The notes under the pieces are model-generated. The model saw nothing but the letters and a program-made list of their open reading frames with translations, ran no database searches and was not told the DNA's origin. A DNA stretch of 64,000 nucleotides from positions 55,367,551-55,431,550 of the forward strand of contig JAZBQD010000030.1 in assembly GCA_036583965.1 (NCBI GenBank). Direction: 5' to 3'. The stretch is from Prunella strophiata (taxonomy: Eukaryota; Chordata; Aves; Passeriformes; Prunellidae). Below, piece by piece: positions 43,201-58,200 of this stretch (position 1 is the stretch's first letter; each line of letters opens with the position of its first letter). Both the position numbers and the translations under genes were made by a program.

Positions 43201-46200
43201 TTATAACCTCCTTGCCAATTAAAAGAGCCTGAATTATTAAATTGTTCAAGAGACTGCTGATTAATTATGGCTTCTCAAGTACTTTTGAGCTACAGTTGAT
43301 ATGCACTAACTTTCTTGGGAATATATTATTTTCTCATTTTCAGTCAGACTTTTCATGCCAATTAATCTGATTAAAGCATCTCCCTCTCTCAAAATTGAAA
43401 CCTCATCAGCTAGTACAAGCACAAATCTAGTCTGGAAGACAGATCAAACTTTTCTTTGATGGTGCTTAGGATTTTGAGCTCTCTCAACGAACAAAGAGAA
43501 AGTTGGGTGATATCACCTGATCAAACTCAAGCTGCAAAATGTTTCTGTCTTTCTTTAGGAATACAACCCTTGCCTCCAAAATGATGGGGGGGCTTTCTTT
43601 TAATGCTTAATCCAAACTCAGTATAGCAGACATTTGCTTTTATATATTAAAAAAAAAGTATTCAAAATATTTATGTATATTATCATAGTATATATATTAT
43701 TGTACTGTAACATAGCACTAAATGATACTAATATATACAAAATTATATATAATATATACTCATATATAAGAAATATCTAAAATATATAGTATTATTTTAT
43801 TACATAATAATATGACACGAGATTACATTCTTGTTTAACATGTTATATAAATACACTTTCTAATATATATTAAAATATACATGTATGTTCAGGAAGAAAT
43901 TTTTCAGATAGGTTTGCTGGAATCTCCTTATCATCATTCCTTCTAGGTAAATAATATAGAACTGGAAACCTTACTTACTTGAGATACACAGCAAGGAAAG
44001 GCCTTAATTCAGTTCAGTTAGCAGATCAAAAACATCTATTATTCACACAAATGCTTCAGTTATGGCTATTGTCATTCCAGAAGCTCCAAGTTAAGTAAAT
44101 GAAACAACAAAACAAAAGTAAAAGTGCACCTGGCATTCCTCTGACTCTTCTGCAGTCACAGGAAGAATAGAAGGCTTTGCTGGTAATTTCAGTTCATATG
44201 ACATTATACTCCACCTGAAAGAAGCATAAGTTTCCAGACTGTTAGTTTTACACTCCCTCCACTATACTAACAAAAAAATAAAATTCATTGTCACACCACA
44301 CAACAACTAAGTATAAAAAAAAAGCAGCTTAATTTGTAGTTGAAAATTATATGGGTGAAATAATTCAGATTAAAGGCAATAATTCATTTTTCATTTTATT
44401 GCTCAGATTATTTTTTAGTGATTTGATAATCAGTCTCATTTGTGAAAAACTCATGACATTCAATATAGGGAATAAAGATTTTCTGGAAAAAAACACATTA
44501 TAAAAGAATTTGGGCAAACATACTGCAGAAGTCAAAGGAAACTAGACATCTTCCTAAAGAAAAAACATTAATAGTTTCTATCTAACTAGAGGAGGCAGGC
44601 ATGAAAACAAAGCAAATGATGAAGTGTCTTCCTTGACATATGAATTTTTTTTTTGTCTGGTACAGGACAGCACTTGACAGCATAGATAGTATGAAACCAC
44701 TAATAGCAACAACATCCTTCAAAGGCTGCTGAAAAGAACAAGTAATCACTGCAGATGAGCCTTGGGAGCAAGTCTACTGAAATTAGACCAAAAAATTAAA
44801 GAGAATATTTTTTTTACTACAGAAAAAGGGAAATATTATTTAAGCTACAAGTTTTTCAGAATCTGAGGATCAGTAACAAATATTTCTCTACATACTTTGC
44901 TGTAAAGCAATCAAGTAGTCTGCAGAAAAGCTTAAAATAAAAAAAGGCTTTTTTCTCTATTTCATTAAAAAAAAATAAACCTAAAGTAAAATCCCTTATG
45001 ACAACATTCAAGTATTTGTAACTAGAGCAAGAAAAGAAACACTCATGAGAGAAAGAAACAAAGTAATACTTCCTCTCAAAAGCAGTGCTAGACTTCCCTT
45101 GCAACAACATGACCATCATCATCTCTGATTTTTTTTTTAATGGGGATTGCTGCCTTCTATTATGGATGAAAATTACACGAAACAAGGAGTGGGAAGATCT
45201 CATTTTTTTTGACTAAGAAACTTCCTCAAACAGAAATATTAGTCATAGATCCAATTAGCCCAGCATCTTGTCAACAGCTGATGCCTCAGGAAAGGGTGAA
45301 TGCACACAAGGTGAGTTTTCCCCACATCCAAGGAGAGCTCAGGTGTTTTCTAAATAAAGATGCTACCATTAATGGTCTTTAATAAGCATGCATGGAGTCC
45401 ATAAAATTGCTCAAATCAGTTTTGAATCTGTACAATTTCTTAATGCTCACAATTTCTTGTAACAGGCAGTTATGCAGCTCCTTCAGCCATGCAATAAGCT
45501 GTCAACTTTTGAACATGTTTGGACAGCACACTTCCCAGTTCCATCAACCACTCATCCCTCTGACTCTTTAGTTTGAAAAGCAGGCTAAAGAGCTGTCCCC
45601 ATCACAACTGCAGCTTCCTTCATGATTAAGACCTGCACTCAAAAAACAAACCCACTGAACACCAAGTCTCCAAGATGGAGTTTAGGCCATCAGAAACCCA
45701 AATAAATGCAATTTAAATCTCACAGTAAATGATGCATATGCACATTTAAGTTTACCTGTCTAACATTTTCGTGCTGGCTCGTTCTAGTTTTTCCAAAATC
45801 TGAGGAAGTTGTGTATCATCATCACAGGATCCTCCCCAACCAAGGACACGAGCAAGGTCATTACCAGTACCAAGGGGCAACACTCCTAATTGACACTGAA
45901 ACACAACACAGGAACAAATCTACTATTGAAAACCAGAAAGAAAATACAAGTGGTTACAAATGCTTGTTATTTCAATCAACAAATGTTAATTTCATAGCTG
46001 ATGTCTAAAGCCTGTAGGTCAAATCGTGCTATTCTGCTACAACCCATTCTGCTTATAATACTGAAAACTTTCATTAAACAGTAACTATTGATTTTTCCCC
46101 ATACACAGAGATACAACAAAGAACCAAGTCAAGGAAAAGGTAATCACACAAAATTGAGCCTAGTCAGTCTAGGCAAGGAAGTAAATATGCACACTTGCCT

Positions 46201-49200
46201 GCTTGTGCAAGCTGAGCTTATCAATTTCTGACAAGACCCAACCCACACTTCCATCGCCACCACACACAAGAATCCTGAAGTTGTCAAACTTCTGAAATAA
46301 CCGCAAACTGCAGAGAAAATGCAGAGCTAGTTACATCCATTAGCAAGAGAGCAGTGACATTCATTAGCAATTGTTACAAGAAAATATTGTGCACAGCATC
46401 TTTATGATCCTTTTATTGTTGTGGGGTATGGGGATACAACCATCTATTTAATTAACCTATCTGCAGCCCATCTGTCGCTGTATATTCCACTTATACTGAC
46501 ATTTCTGATAAATAACATGCGAAATTATTCTTTAAAAAATCCCTTGATATTGTTTTCAGGATTTTATAAGTCTGATTTTATTGATTTTCTTAATATTAAA
46601 AAAAAACCCACCCAAATTTAAGTGATAAAATTGCAACTGTTCCATGCTTCTCACTTCAGCCAGAAGCATAATGCACCACTGGGGATTTTTCACAAGAAGA
46701 GGTTAAGACACAATGACAGGGTGTGCTCCACAGTAGAGTGGGCTCTTGTGGGTGCAGGGCTAACTAAATGTAAGGACCATTGAGAGAAATTCTTAAACAT
46801 AAGGTGATCACAACAATATAAGACAAATAATACAAGTATTTAATATTATATCCTAAAAGCTATATGCTGCTTTCACTTCCTATTGCTCTTCCTCCTGTTC
46901 TCTGACTTTTAAGACCTCCAGAATACAACATTTGAAACAGTATAGAAAAGGAGGACAAGAGAGACAGAAAATGCAGAAAAGTGAGGCACAGAGGAAAAGG
47001 GAATGAGATGTGAAGAAGCAGGCAAAAGGTAAAAACAGCAGGGACTTAAACTAAAAAAAAAAAAAAAAACAAAAAAAAAAATTGGAAAGTATAAACCCTT
47101 AAAATACTAACAACAAAGGTATTTGTTTTTAATGCATGTTATTTTCCAGAATATGCATAATTTCTGAACCATTTTTAAAAGTAACATATCAAGATCACAA
47201 AATTTTGAAGCATTTATATTTTTTCTAGAGGAAATAATGTCACGTGAATACAATGGGCACATACCTATTTGGAACAAAAGAAGCAGATATTTAAGGGGGA
47301 AAAATTTTGATAGCAGAGAAATTTCTCCTATGCTGAGGAAAAGGAGAATACCCTAGAAATACACTGTCTCATAGCATGCACCTCTGTATTTTAGATCAAC
47401 TAGAAAAAAAGAAGACATCAGTGCAACCTGATGGAATACCTGCTAATTACCTCTCCTTGGAAACTGTTTGGGAGAAGTACTTAAAAGCACCCAACATGAA
47501 CTGCAATTTCTGTGCAAAATCAAAGTTAGCCACCTCAGCCATGGTAGAGCTGAAGGAAGAGAACTTGCAAACATATTTTTCAGACTCTCTCCTTTCAAAG
47601 ACTGTCTAATCAATTAAGACAAATATTATATGTCGTTATAATTACATGTACAAAATGCTAGCTTAAAAAGCAACTTAAAAGCTCAGGTTATCAGGATTAT
47701 GATGAAAAGAATATTACAGCTCAGAGTTAATAAGATGTGTCCATAACACACTACTAATTATTATAATCCACAGCTGTAATCAATTATATTTGTATTATTT
47801 ACACACTGCTTTAGCTGAATTTTTGTGGATTTGCTTCATCTACTTTTTATCAATAATTCTGCATCTTCAAGAGTATAAAAATTAGTGCTTCTAGTTGCTA
47901 TAACTGATACTATTAAGCCAATTAACCACATCACTATATCTGAGTGGAACTGAGTTAGGCAACAGAAATACTGGCACGAATTTAATCTTCATGAATGTGC
48001 AGAGATGCTTGAGTTGTGGTCACCACTATGCAAATTTCATTGCTATCTCTCCAACAATCAACCCTTAGGTTTTTGGGAGCCTGGTGGTTTTAATTGTGTA
48101 CTTGCTCCAAATTCTTTGGGATGGTCATTTTCTTGACTATTTGCATATGTTGCATAAACCATATTTTGGACATACTTTTCAGGTGAAAAATTTTTCCTTG
48201 TACTTGTCCATTAACCCACTGCAGAACCGCTGCATCTGACATTTGTGTTCAGAATTTTAAAAGACAGAGAGCACATTTAGACAATAGTCTTATTCCATAG
48301 CTACACACAAAAAGGTGAGAGGAATATCAGAATTATGCATGTGAAATGGAGGAAAAGCACCTGGGCAAGTGTGCATAAAGGCAAAATCAAAGTTCCTGTG
48401 ACACAGGAAAACATCTGCACATTTGTAACAGTTCTGAGCCTTACCAGTTAACAGAAGTCAAAGCTAGCCAAGACTTGATTTTGAATTTTCGAGCTTTTCT
48501 AGAAGGAAAGTGTTATCCTACAAACCCTTCACACACCGGAATTTATCTTGAAATTCTATTGTCTGTTAGATTTTAATTAGGAAGCCAGAGTAGATAATGG
48601 TGATAAAATTATAGTAACAAGGGGATATAACGCTATAGAACAAGGGGAACACAACACTATACTTTGCACCTAATTCCCTTGTGGAAAGGCTTGCTCAAGA
48701 TTTCCAAGGTCATTACCCTAAGTGAGGTCCTCCATTCATTAAATCGAAGACCTGAGCTGGATTTAACGACTGTTTGAATCGACGAAGAAACTTTACTCCC
48801 TGATTGTCTCCACTCTTTGAGTTAACAAAAACTAAAAGAGGACTGGCACAGGATGGCGGGCATGTGGCTTTCCAGAAACCTGTAAACATAGTTAGAAAGA
48901 ATGAAATAAATAAGGTTTCCTAATATGAGCAACACAAAAAGAAATCATGGGAAAGAGGAAGATAGGGATGAAGGACAAAAGGAGTACATTTTTTCATGCA
49001 TAATGTAAATGCTAAACTAAGTATTAGTCCTGCAAGGTAAACATAATTACACAAGATTTACCAGTTCTTTTTTTGTTCATTTGTTTCTGGTATTTTCAGT
49101 GCCTAGATTTAGTAAAATCCTGAAGACAATAGCTTTATTGTTTTTCAGCTGCTATTAACCTTTTAGAATACTTCTGAAGTCTCATCTTCACAGATTATTA

Positions 49201-52200
49201 TCACATAATTGAATATATATTTCAGTTACAAGTGTTTGGTTTTCAATCTTATTTTGCTTTAACTTTACTGGGTTGAACTGGATCATTCATGTCTTTATGA
49301 GTTTTTTAAGAGTACTCAAGAGATTCTAGAAGTCACTTGTACTCAGTTCTTCCCAGGTGAGACTTCACATGAGAGACTTTTGTTCAGACTTAGGTTATAC
49401 TATTCAGTATAACAGAATCACTGAACAGAAGACCTTCAGCTGTGATTCAAAGCTTATTAAAGCCAGTGCAGGTCTTAACTAATTACAGCAGGCTCTCTGC
49501 AAGGTCCTTACTCAGAAGGACTAATGGCCACTGTTGTCACTAACATGACCAGTCCATGGAGGCAACAGGTTTCCCAGCAACACTCCAAAATCAAACATCA
49601 CATGTATAGGTTTTGACATTTGTCTCCGGCAGTATTAAAATGATTATGTTGTTTTCAATTACTAAGAAAATACTAAAGCTACAAATAAAAAATTTCATTA
49701 AGGGATGCTAATTTAATTGCACATTATCATAATGTCTAATTTCAAATAAGGTTTGATTAATTAATTTAAATGCCAAGAAAACTAATTTCACATATTGAAC
49801 AATCTTCCTGGCATGAGCAATAAATGACAGCATGATGTCTAAGACACTACAAAGCAAATAAATAGACTGAATACATACAGCATACACAATTCACTTTTAC
49901 TAACTTCATATAACAAAATTCATTGAATTGAATTCAAGTTGTTGGTCTACTTTACCATCGACACAAACCATAAAATTAAAGGAGTTAAGATTTTGTGATA
50001 CTTCTTTTTTAAATCCACTCTCTGCATTCAAGTGCAGTCTCCCACTGTTGATGTGTCTCTATCCTGGACCATCAAAAAGCATCTCTGAGTTTTGAGCATT
50101 TGCTGGGTTCTTACCCATGTGTTGCAGAATTTTTACATTGCTTATATTTAAACAAAAAATAAATTAGAGAAACTAGGGAAGCAATTAATCTCTTAAGCCT
50201 GCTAAAGTAGCTGTTGGATCTGAGCTATTCAGCTACCTTATCTCTGCATAACACAAAATTATCCAAAATTTGAGAACTCCCAGAAGAAGTGGTGTATGCC
50301 AGGCCAACATCAGCCCACTTCATCTGAGGACTCTGATCATTCACTTGAAATGTTTCCAAGGGTCATAAGTAAAATGGAAGAAAATTTCTGCTGGGGCAAC
50401 TTTGTAAAACATGACAGTTGAATAACTCTCTAAAAACCTACACAGAAAATTGTATTTCTCTCTAAATTTGCAGACTGCATTCACCCGCTCAGCAGAAGGA
50501 TTTTAGCCTTGTTTATTTGCATGGATCTCAGAAGGCACTGGAATTCCAGAGGTACCCCTGAACACACCTACAGTACTACGTACCATCGGAGTCTATACTG
50601 TTTAGTGCTGTTGGAGGGATGATCGATACCTTACATTGGCCAAGTGGACATTTACGAGGGTACAGATCTTTACAGGCCGTGTGAACCTACAAAAGAAACA
50701 GAAAATTGTTTTCCTTCAGTGCAATTTTGAGGTGAAAGTACAACTGATACTATGTTACCTATGTAACAAAAATGGACTCATATTTAACATTTAGGTGTAG
50801 ACAGAAAAGGAGTGAGACTAGGAAAAAACCCCAAATGTTCAACCACAGAGCCTTGTTATTAATTCAACAAAACATTATTTTGGAGAACTTCATCTTCAGC
50901 TATCCCTATGTCAGGTAAGAGTCATCCTTTCAAGGGAATCACTTGCCCCCATCCACAAGGAAGGAAGAAGCAAGCTCCCAGTGTCTGTGCTGATGGCAGC
51001 AGGCAAAACAATAGCTTCTGAACCTGCCTGGTCCACTGGGACCATTCTGGAAGACACATCTGCATTAAAGCTAGCACACCTACCAAACCAGAGCCATATC
51101 CCAAAGCTGGGTTGCATAGACTCCATATTGTAAAGGTCTCTTCCACAGATATTGGAAAGAGAGGCACACACGCAGAGGTGGCTGCATTTCACCTAAATTT
51201 CAAGTCACCTCTGGAGAGCCCAATCATTTCCTACTGCTCATTCACAGAGCCTTAGACACCTATATACTAGAAGCTTCAATAATAAATAAACTGCTGACTT
51301 GCATAAGAAACCCATCTTTTTAGACAAGTTGATATAATTAAGAGAAAACTATGTATTGGGGAAACAATAGTGAGATAGAGAATTTCAATCAGCAGCCTAC
51401 AGATTGCCCTGAAGAAGAGAAAGTCAAGATTTTTGCACTAATAAGCACATTAATAGTAATAAATATTAATATAACATAATAATAAAATATTAATAGAGCA
51501 ACAGCTACAATAAGAAAATACAAGGAAATAACATATGATTATTAGGCATCAGGAACAGGCACCTGAAAATTCAGTAAACAGCTAGAAGAAAGCAGAGAAA
51601 ACACATTGGAGATGACAACACCTATTAAAGAAAAGCTGCATCTGTGGGTGTTTTTAAAATTGATTGTGCAAGTAGGACAGTCATCAGAAATTCTGAATGC
51701 TAGAGAGACCTGAGTTTGCAGAAGCTGCCTGCTCCTACTTAATCCAGAAGCAGGTTGTGGAATGACAAAACAAAAATAATGGCAAGCACTAAAGCTGTCA
51801 GACTGCGAGATGCTTGGATGTGGCTCAGCACTCCTACCATAGCTTTACACCAAAGGCACTTCCAATCTTGCAGGCGTAGAACGCTGCCGCAGGTCTTGTC
51901 GCAGACTGCGCATTTGGCACTGACGGGCAGGTTTCCCTCTAACCACTGGTGAGGCATCGCTATCTGTGGACAAGGAGTCATTAGAGTTAAGTACCCAGAA
52001 AGAGAAATTAAAGGCTTTTGTCTCTCAAATATAGGTGGATTTGAACTATTTCTCACAGCTGTACCCTTTCATCAAAGAAGCAGGTATGCTGGTCAGCCAG
52101 GATAAGGGACACTGATGCTCAGAAGGCAACTGCAATGAATGGACCACTCTGGTGTTCCACATGCTAGGCAGAAACATGACTCCCTGAATATGGGAGACCC

Positions 52201-55200
52201 ATCTCACTCATGGTAGAAATAACCCATAACACAATGGGGCATTAAAGTCCAGAGACTCTGTCATACAAACAAGTTCCCACTTGGTTATGTTGACTACATG
52301 ACACAAACCAATTAAAAATACCTAAAATTCACAAGAATAGGAAGGACAGCAGAACTCCTCAGTCACTTCACTTACCCACTCACCATGGCTGGTAACTCAT
52401 GGCTCTCTAAAGTAGTCCCAAATGCAGTGCAAAGCTTTACTCAGTGCACTCTGTCCCACTAATACCACAGGCAACTCAGGACACTCAGGTGTTCAACTTA
52501 GTACCAGCTTTCTAAGAAGAAGCTTCACACCAGTGGTTCATACACAGCTGTGTTTGTAAAAATAGTCCATTTATCACAATCAACCTCTCAAAAGCTTTTG
52601 TTGTTTCTCCTGCTAATTTTAAAATTCCTGCTTTCATTGCCAAAATTCCCTCCCAATTCAGTGAATTCCAAACAGGTCTCCTGGGGAACTGCTCCAGGGA
52701 AAGACGACAGAAAATACATTGCCAAAACAGCATGGTAACAGTGTAAAACACCACCTTTGCTTAAGAGCAGCAGGAACTTCTGGGAGCAATTCTCCAGCTG
52801 CAGAGTTTCTCTGCATGTGGCCTTTAAAAGCCTTGTAATACATCTGCAATCTAGTGCCCACAGTTGCTAGACTTGTCTTGTGAGATAGGAATGCAACTTT
52901 TGTTCCTTGAACAGTGCTCAGGAAAATAGCCACCTACCATTAACTTCAATGGGTCACACGGCAATATTTCTGTGGTTGGGCTTTTTTTTTTCCTAAAGAA
53001 GAAACAGCTTTGGAAAATACTGTAAATATGAATTAGTACTTACACCATCTTCATCTTCAATGATGTCTTTTCCAATTGAGGCTAATGTAGTCCATTTGCA
53101 GTTATTTGTTGCTCGGACAGCACATCTTTTATGTGCTTTAAACTTACACACTGCAAGACACAGAAAAACATATATATCCTATGTTATTTGCTGTATTTCA
53201 GTTATACACACCTTTTAAAAAATTAAACACAGATATCCCATAAAATAGCCAAGTACATGTCACTTAGTGTTGCACGCATGACACAGAACAACTAAAAGAA
53301 AATTTGGTTTATAATTACTCCAGCTTTAACTCTCTAAACTGGGTTTAACTGCTTAGCTGCAACCCATGCTAAATGTGCCCTGAAATCCACACTGGTCCCC
53401 ATATTCTCAGGTGCAAGGTACAATATATCTTTAATTATGGGTTTGCCTTTCCCATTCCTCCAGTAACATGACTCAGATATCTGACTTAAATTTGCAGGAA
53501 GTCATGGGAGACTGTTTTACAGAAGTATTTTGAATCAGGAGCTCTGTTTCTTTGCTCAAAAGATGACTTTGTGGCACCATGCTGGGCCCATTTCTCTCAG
53601 AACATGAGAAAGTAAAGGGTTTACATGGTGATATTTTATTTGGGATACTGGGGATTACAAAATTTTCCAAGAGCCTATATCACATCAGGAAAAACCTTAC
53701 TTTTTACTGCATTCTTTATTAAAAGTCTGCTAATTGGAATACCCAGCACAAGTGTGTAGTTAGGCAGACATTCTGAGAGCCTAACAACTATTTGAATTTT
53801 GTTCAACTCAATTAATATGCCTAGCTAATGATACCATATTAAACCAAACAGAGTGATGCACCCAAACCATGGGTATTTCTTCTACTGGAAGTGCATGATG
53901 TAATTCTATTTAGAGTGCATTATATAAATTATTTTGGCAAAGACCATTAAAGGTTTATGAGAACTAGCCAGTAGATCAGAAATAGTAGTCTCTTTTCAAA
54001 CAAATATTTGACAGGAAATTATCAAGGCTTTGGCCCATCGTTTATCTACCATTAAAAAACATTAAGCCATGGTACAAAATGTCTTGTGAATAATAAATTT
54101 TCCATTTTAATTCCACTGATCCATTGCCAGATCAATTTAAAAAGTGAATTGAGACTATGTAAGCAACATCTGAGTTTGAGAGCAATCCTCACTGTTCTGG
54201 GAGATGTGCGAAAGTAAGTGCTCAGCTCTCACTTTCTTACTTTCTAGAAAGAAAGAGAAGGAAAGAAAACAAAGAAGTGTCATTGCAGTAACTCTCCCAA
54301 GTCATTTCAAAGAGTAGCATTCATATAATCATAGAATCATTTGGGTTGAAAGAGACATTTAAAGATCATTTAGTTCCAACCTCCGCTAGCTGTGGACTGT
54401 GACATCTTTTACTAGACCGGGTTGCTCAGAGCTCCATCCAGCCTGGTCTTGAACACTTCCAGGGATGGAGTGATTCATGACTTCTCTGGATAACCAGTGT
54501 CTCACCATCATCACAGTAAAGAATTTCTCCTACTATCTAATCTCAACCTACTCTTAGTTTGAAGCCATTTCCCCTTGTCCTGTCCCTACATGTCATTGTA
54601 AAAAGTCTCTCTCCATCTTTCTTGCAGGCTCCCTCCAGGTACTGGAAGGCTGCAATTACATCACTCCAAAGCCTTCTTTCTTCCAGGCTGAACAATCCCA
54701 ACTCTCTCAGCCTTTCCTCACTGCATGATCACTGTGATCATCTCCATGGTACTCCTATGGACTCACTCAAATAGGTCAATGGCTCCCCAACCTAAGAAAG
54801 GCATGGACTTGTTGGAGCAAGACCAACACAGACTCAAAGCGTGCAAATATCCCATAACTGTCAACTAACAGGGTCGACTTCACTTTTTCTAAACAGCTCA
54901 GCATCACATTATGTTTGCCAGCCTAAGCTGGTTCCAATCAGTCTAATGAAGCCAGCTCTCACAGAAGCACAGAAATAAAGGCTGTGATGGACCATGACCA
55001 GTTTTCACCATTTGCATGTTTCAGAGAAGATATGCCACTGAATTCAGCTCCCTACTCATAAATAAGCACTTGCTTTGCCACACAGATCAAAATACAACAC
55101 ATCAGGGATGAGGGGGAATAGAAAATTACAAATTAAAAAGTAATAGTATGTTCAAACCACACTGAGCTATGACTTGAACTTGATCTTAGGAACCCTGTAT

Positions 55201-58200
55201 TCAGCTTCTTTCCCAACAAGACAAGGACAAAATCAATCCCAGGCTCTGAAGAGCTGCAGCAAGCCACTCTATAAATGGCAAGTGACAGGTAATGTTTGCT
55301 TTGTAAGTACTACAAATAACCTACCAACCAAATTTCAGATCAGACTCTTTGGGTCACTCCCCTGCAACCTCAGTATCATGAAACAACAATTTATGTTAGT
55401 CTGAACATTAAACATTACTAATAACAAGAACATTAAGACACAGATGCAACTTGCAAGCAAAGAAAGGAAAAGTTTGAATCAAACCTCAGTATCAGTTACC
55501 ACCATAACCAAACTTGTTTTGTCTCAGATTACACTGAATCCCATTCATTAATCAGTCTGATACCTGAAATCTTTTGGAAAACATGCAGACACATGGCTAG
55601 AAATCAACTGCCATTACCTTGCCAATGAAAGCTAAAATGTGAGAAAAGTTAAGTTACTCAGGAAACTTAACATTGCAATATAGTTTCTGAATGCAGGTGT
55701 GCAGTCATTGGTTGTATGACCAAACACTCTTAGAGAACAGGACCTTCATCACAACCATGTAATGGATGGTTCTCAATAAGTATGTGGTTGTGCCATACTC
55801 TACTTCATAATAATTATCAACAGATATTTTTCTTATTGACTGAAATCTAATGTAATACTGCTTTTTTTCCATCAGTATTAATTTCTTCCTGGCCTTTTAA
55901 AATTATTATTGTTGTTGTTGTTATGCCCAGTAATACTATGACTACTACTACAAGATTTTTTTCAATACTGTATATCTTCAAAGCACCAGGGACTTCAGAA
56001 CAGCTTCAACTGATTTTTGCAGTGATAGAAAACAGCATTTCTGTGATACAGGTTGCCAGTTATACAGAATGCACAATTACTGATTTGATCAAAAATCTTA
56101 TTTAAATGTTTTCCCCAGAATCACAGAAGTGTACATGTGATATAAAGTCACAGAACAGTTTTCTACTACTCCTTCATTCTTTAACAACAAACATCCCTTC
56201 CCTTTCTTGTTGCTTCATTCACTATTCACTCTCCAGACTGTGCAGAAAATATGGCAAAAGTATCAGAGGCAATGACTGTGCAAGTAGTGCCCGTACAATT
56301 CCCTGGGCAATGGGTAAGAATAACAGGGTTTTGTGGGCAAAATCCCATAGCTATAATGGAAAAAGGCAAAGTGCACAAAGTGCATTTGCAGAGGTAATTT
56401 AATCCCAGTATTTTCTTACTGATTGCCTTCATTATCCTAAAGTGTTCTTACAACGTTGTGCGATTCATCACAGGAGAATGCAGTTTAAGAGAGAGGTTTC
56501 TCCCACTTAGTAGCTATACTTGATATTCAACAATCAAGATCCTGTCATAATAAACAAAATGCTACATGAAAAAATAAATTTCTGAGAATAATCATAAACA
56601 CAGTGTTCCACTGGCAATGACTTAGATAGAAATATAGTATTGATGCAGATTAACTGAGGTTACAGAGCTCTGGAAGAGTTTCTGTAGATAATGATATATC
56701 GTTCTTTAAGCTTCTTTTCCTAAACATTCCATATTGAAGCTAAACTCTGAGGAGCATAAAAACCAAAACCCTTTCTTGATTCAGCTGATTTGGAATAATT
56801 CCTAAAGCAAGGCACAGAGATCATAATTACACTGTCCTAGAAAAGAATAGATGAACATTGCAGAGATCAGTCCTTCAGCTAGAGCAACACAACACACAGA
56901 CAACATTGGAAAAGTAGATTATCTTTTGAGAAGACAAAAGAAATAACCTGTGGGAAGAACAGCACTGCATCTCAAAGGAGAGTCTGATTAATTTTTTTTA
57001 GAAGTCAATTGCTTGTTGAGCAGTAGCAAGAATGAAGCCTGGTTTGTTATAACTTACATCTTCAGATTGATATACATATCAGTTCTTTGACTTCTAAAAA
57101 GATGCAAGTTCACACTAGTCTTTTACCTAGCAAAGGTATTAACCTACCATCTTTTTCTACACTGGTTTCCACAAGACTGAGTGTCTTCAGGGTGGCCTGC
57201 AATTAATTTGGCCAACCTTTGCCAAAGGCTGCTGGGATGGAAGGTGCCCTGAAGAAAAAGTCACCATCATCTCCAACATAAATGCAGCTTGATTTGTGGT
57301 CAGACTTTAAAAAAAGCAGTTGTGCAGGAAAACAGCAATTTTAAGAGAATAAAATATTACAGAACAACTAAACTATCAAAAATTGCAAGATATCAGCAAT
57401 ATATTATTAAACAATAGGTTTATTTTTACCTATAGTTAAGAGTCAAGAATCAGACCCCAAAGACTCTAAGCTACTTTCAAGACAACTTGGTGTGCCAGTA
57501 ACCCAACCCACTAACAGGAGGAAGAGCTCAATTATCTCTTTAAAGAGCCTTTCATGCTTTTCAATACAAGGCATAATAGAGTAGCCTGGGATCAATGACC
57601 ACACAAATTATTGAATTTTGTATAGATATAAATGGATTCCCAGTATAAAGCAGTGCTGGAGGTTTGAAAAGCCAGGCATGAATATTTAAACAGGTTCTTT
57701 AAATTATGTAAAGGGGAAAAGCAGCACAGAACAAGTCTGGGGAATGTTAAAACTCTAAACTTTCCAGATTGTCCTCTCAAACTGTATAGACTGCTAATAT
57801 AGGTAAGATAAAGAAAAAAATAGATGATTAAATGCATTCAAAGTGCACATAGCAGAAGCAAGTATCAAACAAAATTGCATTTTTCAGATGAAGAAATTAA
57901 GGATGATGGGTTTTAACAGGTGTACACAGTTGCAGAGAAAGTATAAAGTATGAAAGTAAAAGAGTCAAATGTCAAATCATTTAGATTAGATACATAACTA
58001 AAGATCTTATTTTATTTAAAAAAAAAAAGAAGAAAACAGATATAAAACTAGAAGCTAAGATGTAAGAGGAGGTATACTTACTAATAGACAAAAGAATATC
58101 ACAGTATCTACATATAACACATTCCAGGTCATACATGATTATGAAACTGTGGAACAGTGAAAGGAAATCCAAATCACTTTCACAAGCTATAAAAACTGGC

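Noticed and set aside
44856..45203. 115-codon minus-strand frame in intron 8-9
   Set aside because: Composition is Phe/Ser/Lys-rich as expected from AT-rich DNA; exons 8 and 9 join cleanly without it.
45240..45680. Moderately GC-richer segment in intron 8-9, considered as an old repeat or exon
   Set aside because: No CR1 hallmark, no open frame with conserved residues, and no good splice-site pair.
54559..54774. 71-codon plus-strand open frame
   Set aside because: It is antisense to the CR1 fragment at 54327-54780; reversed CR1 copies commonly give such frames.
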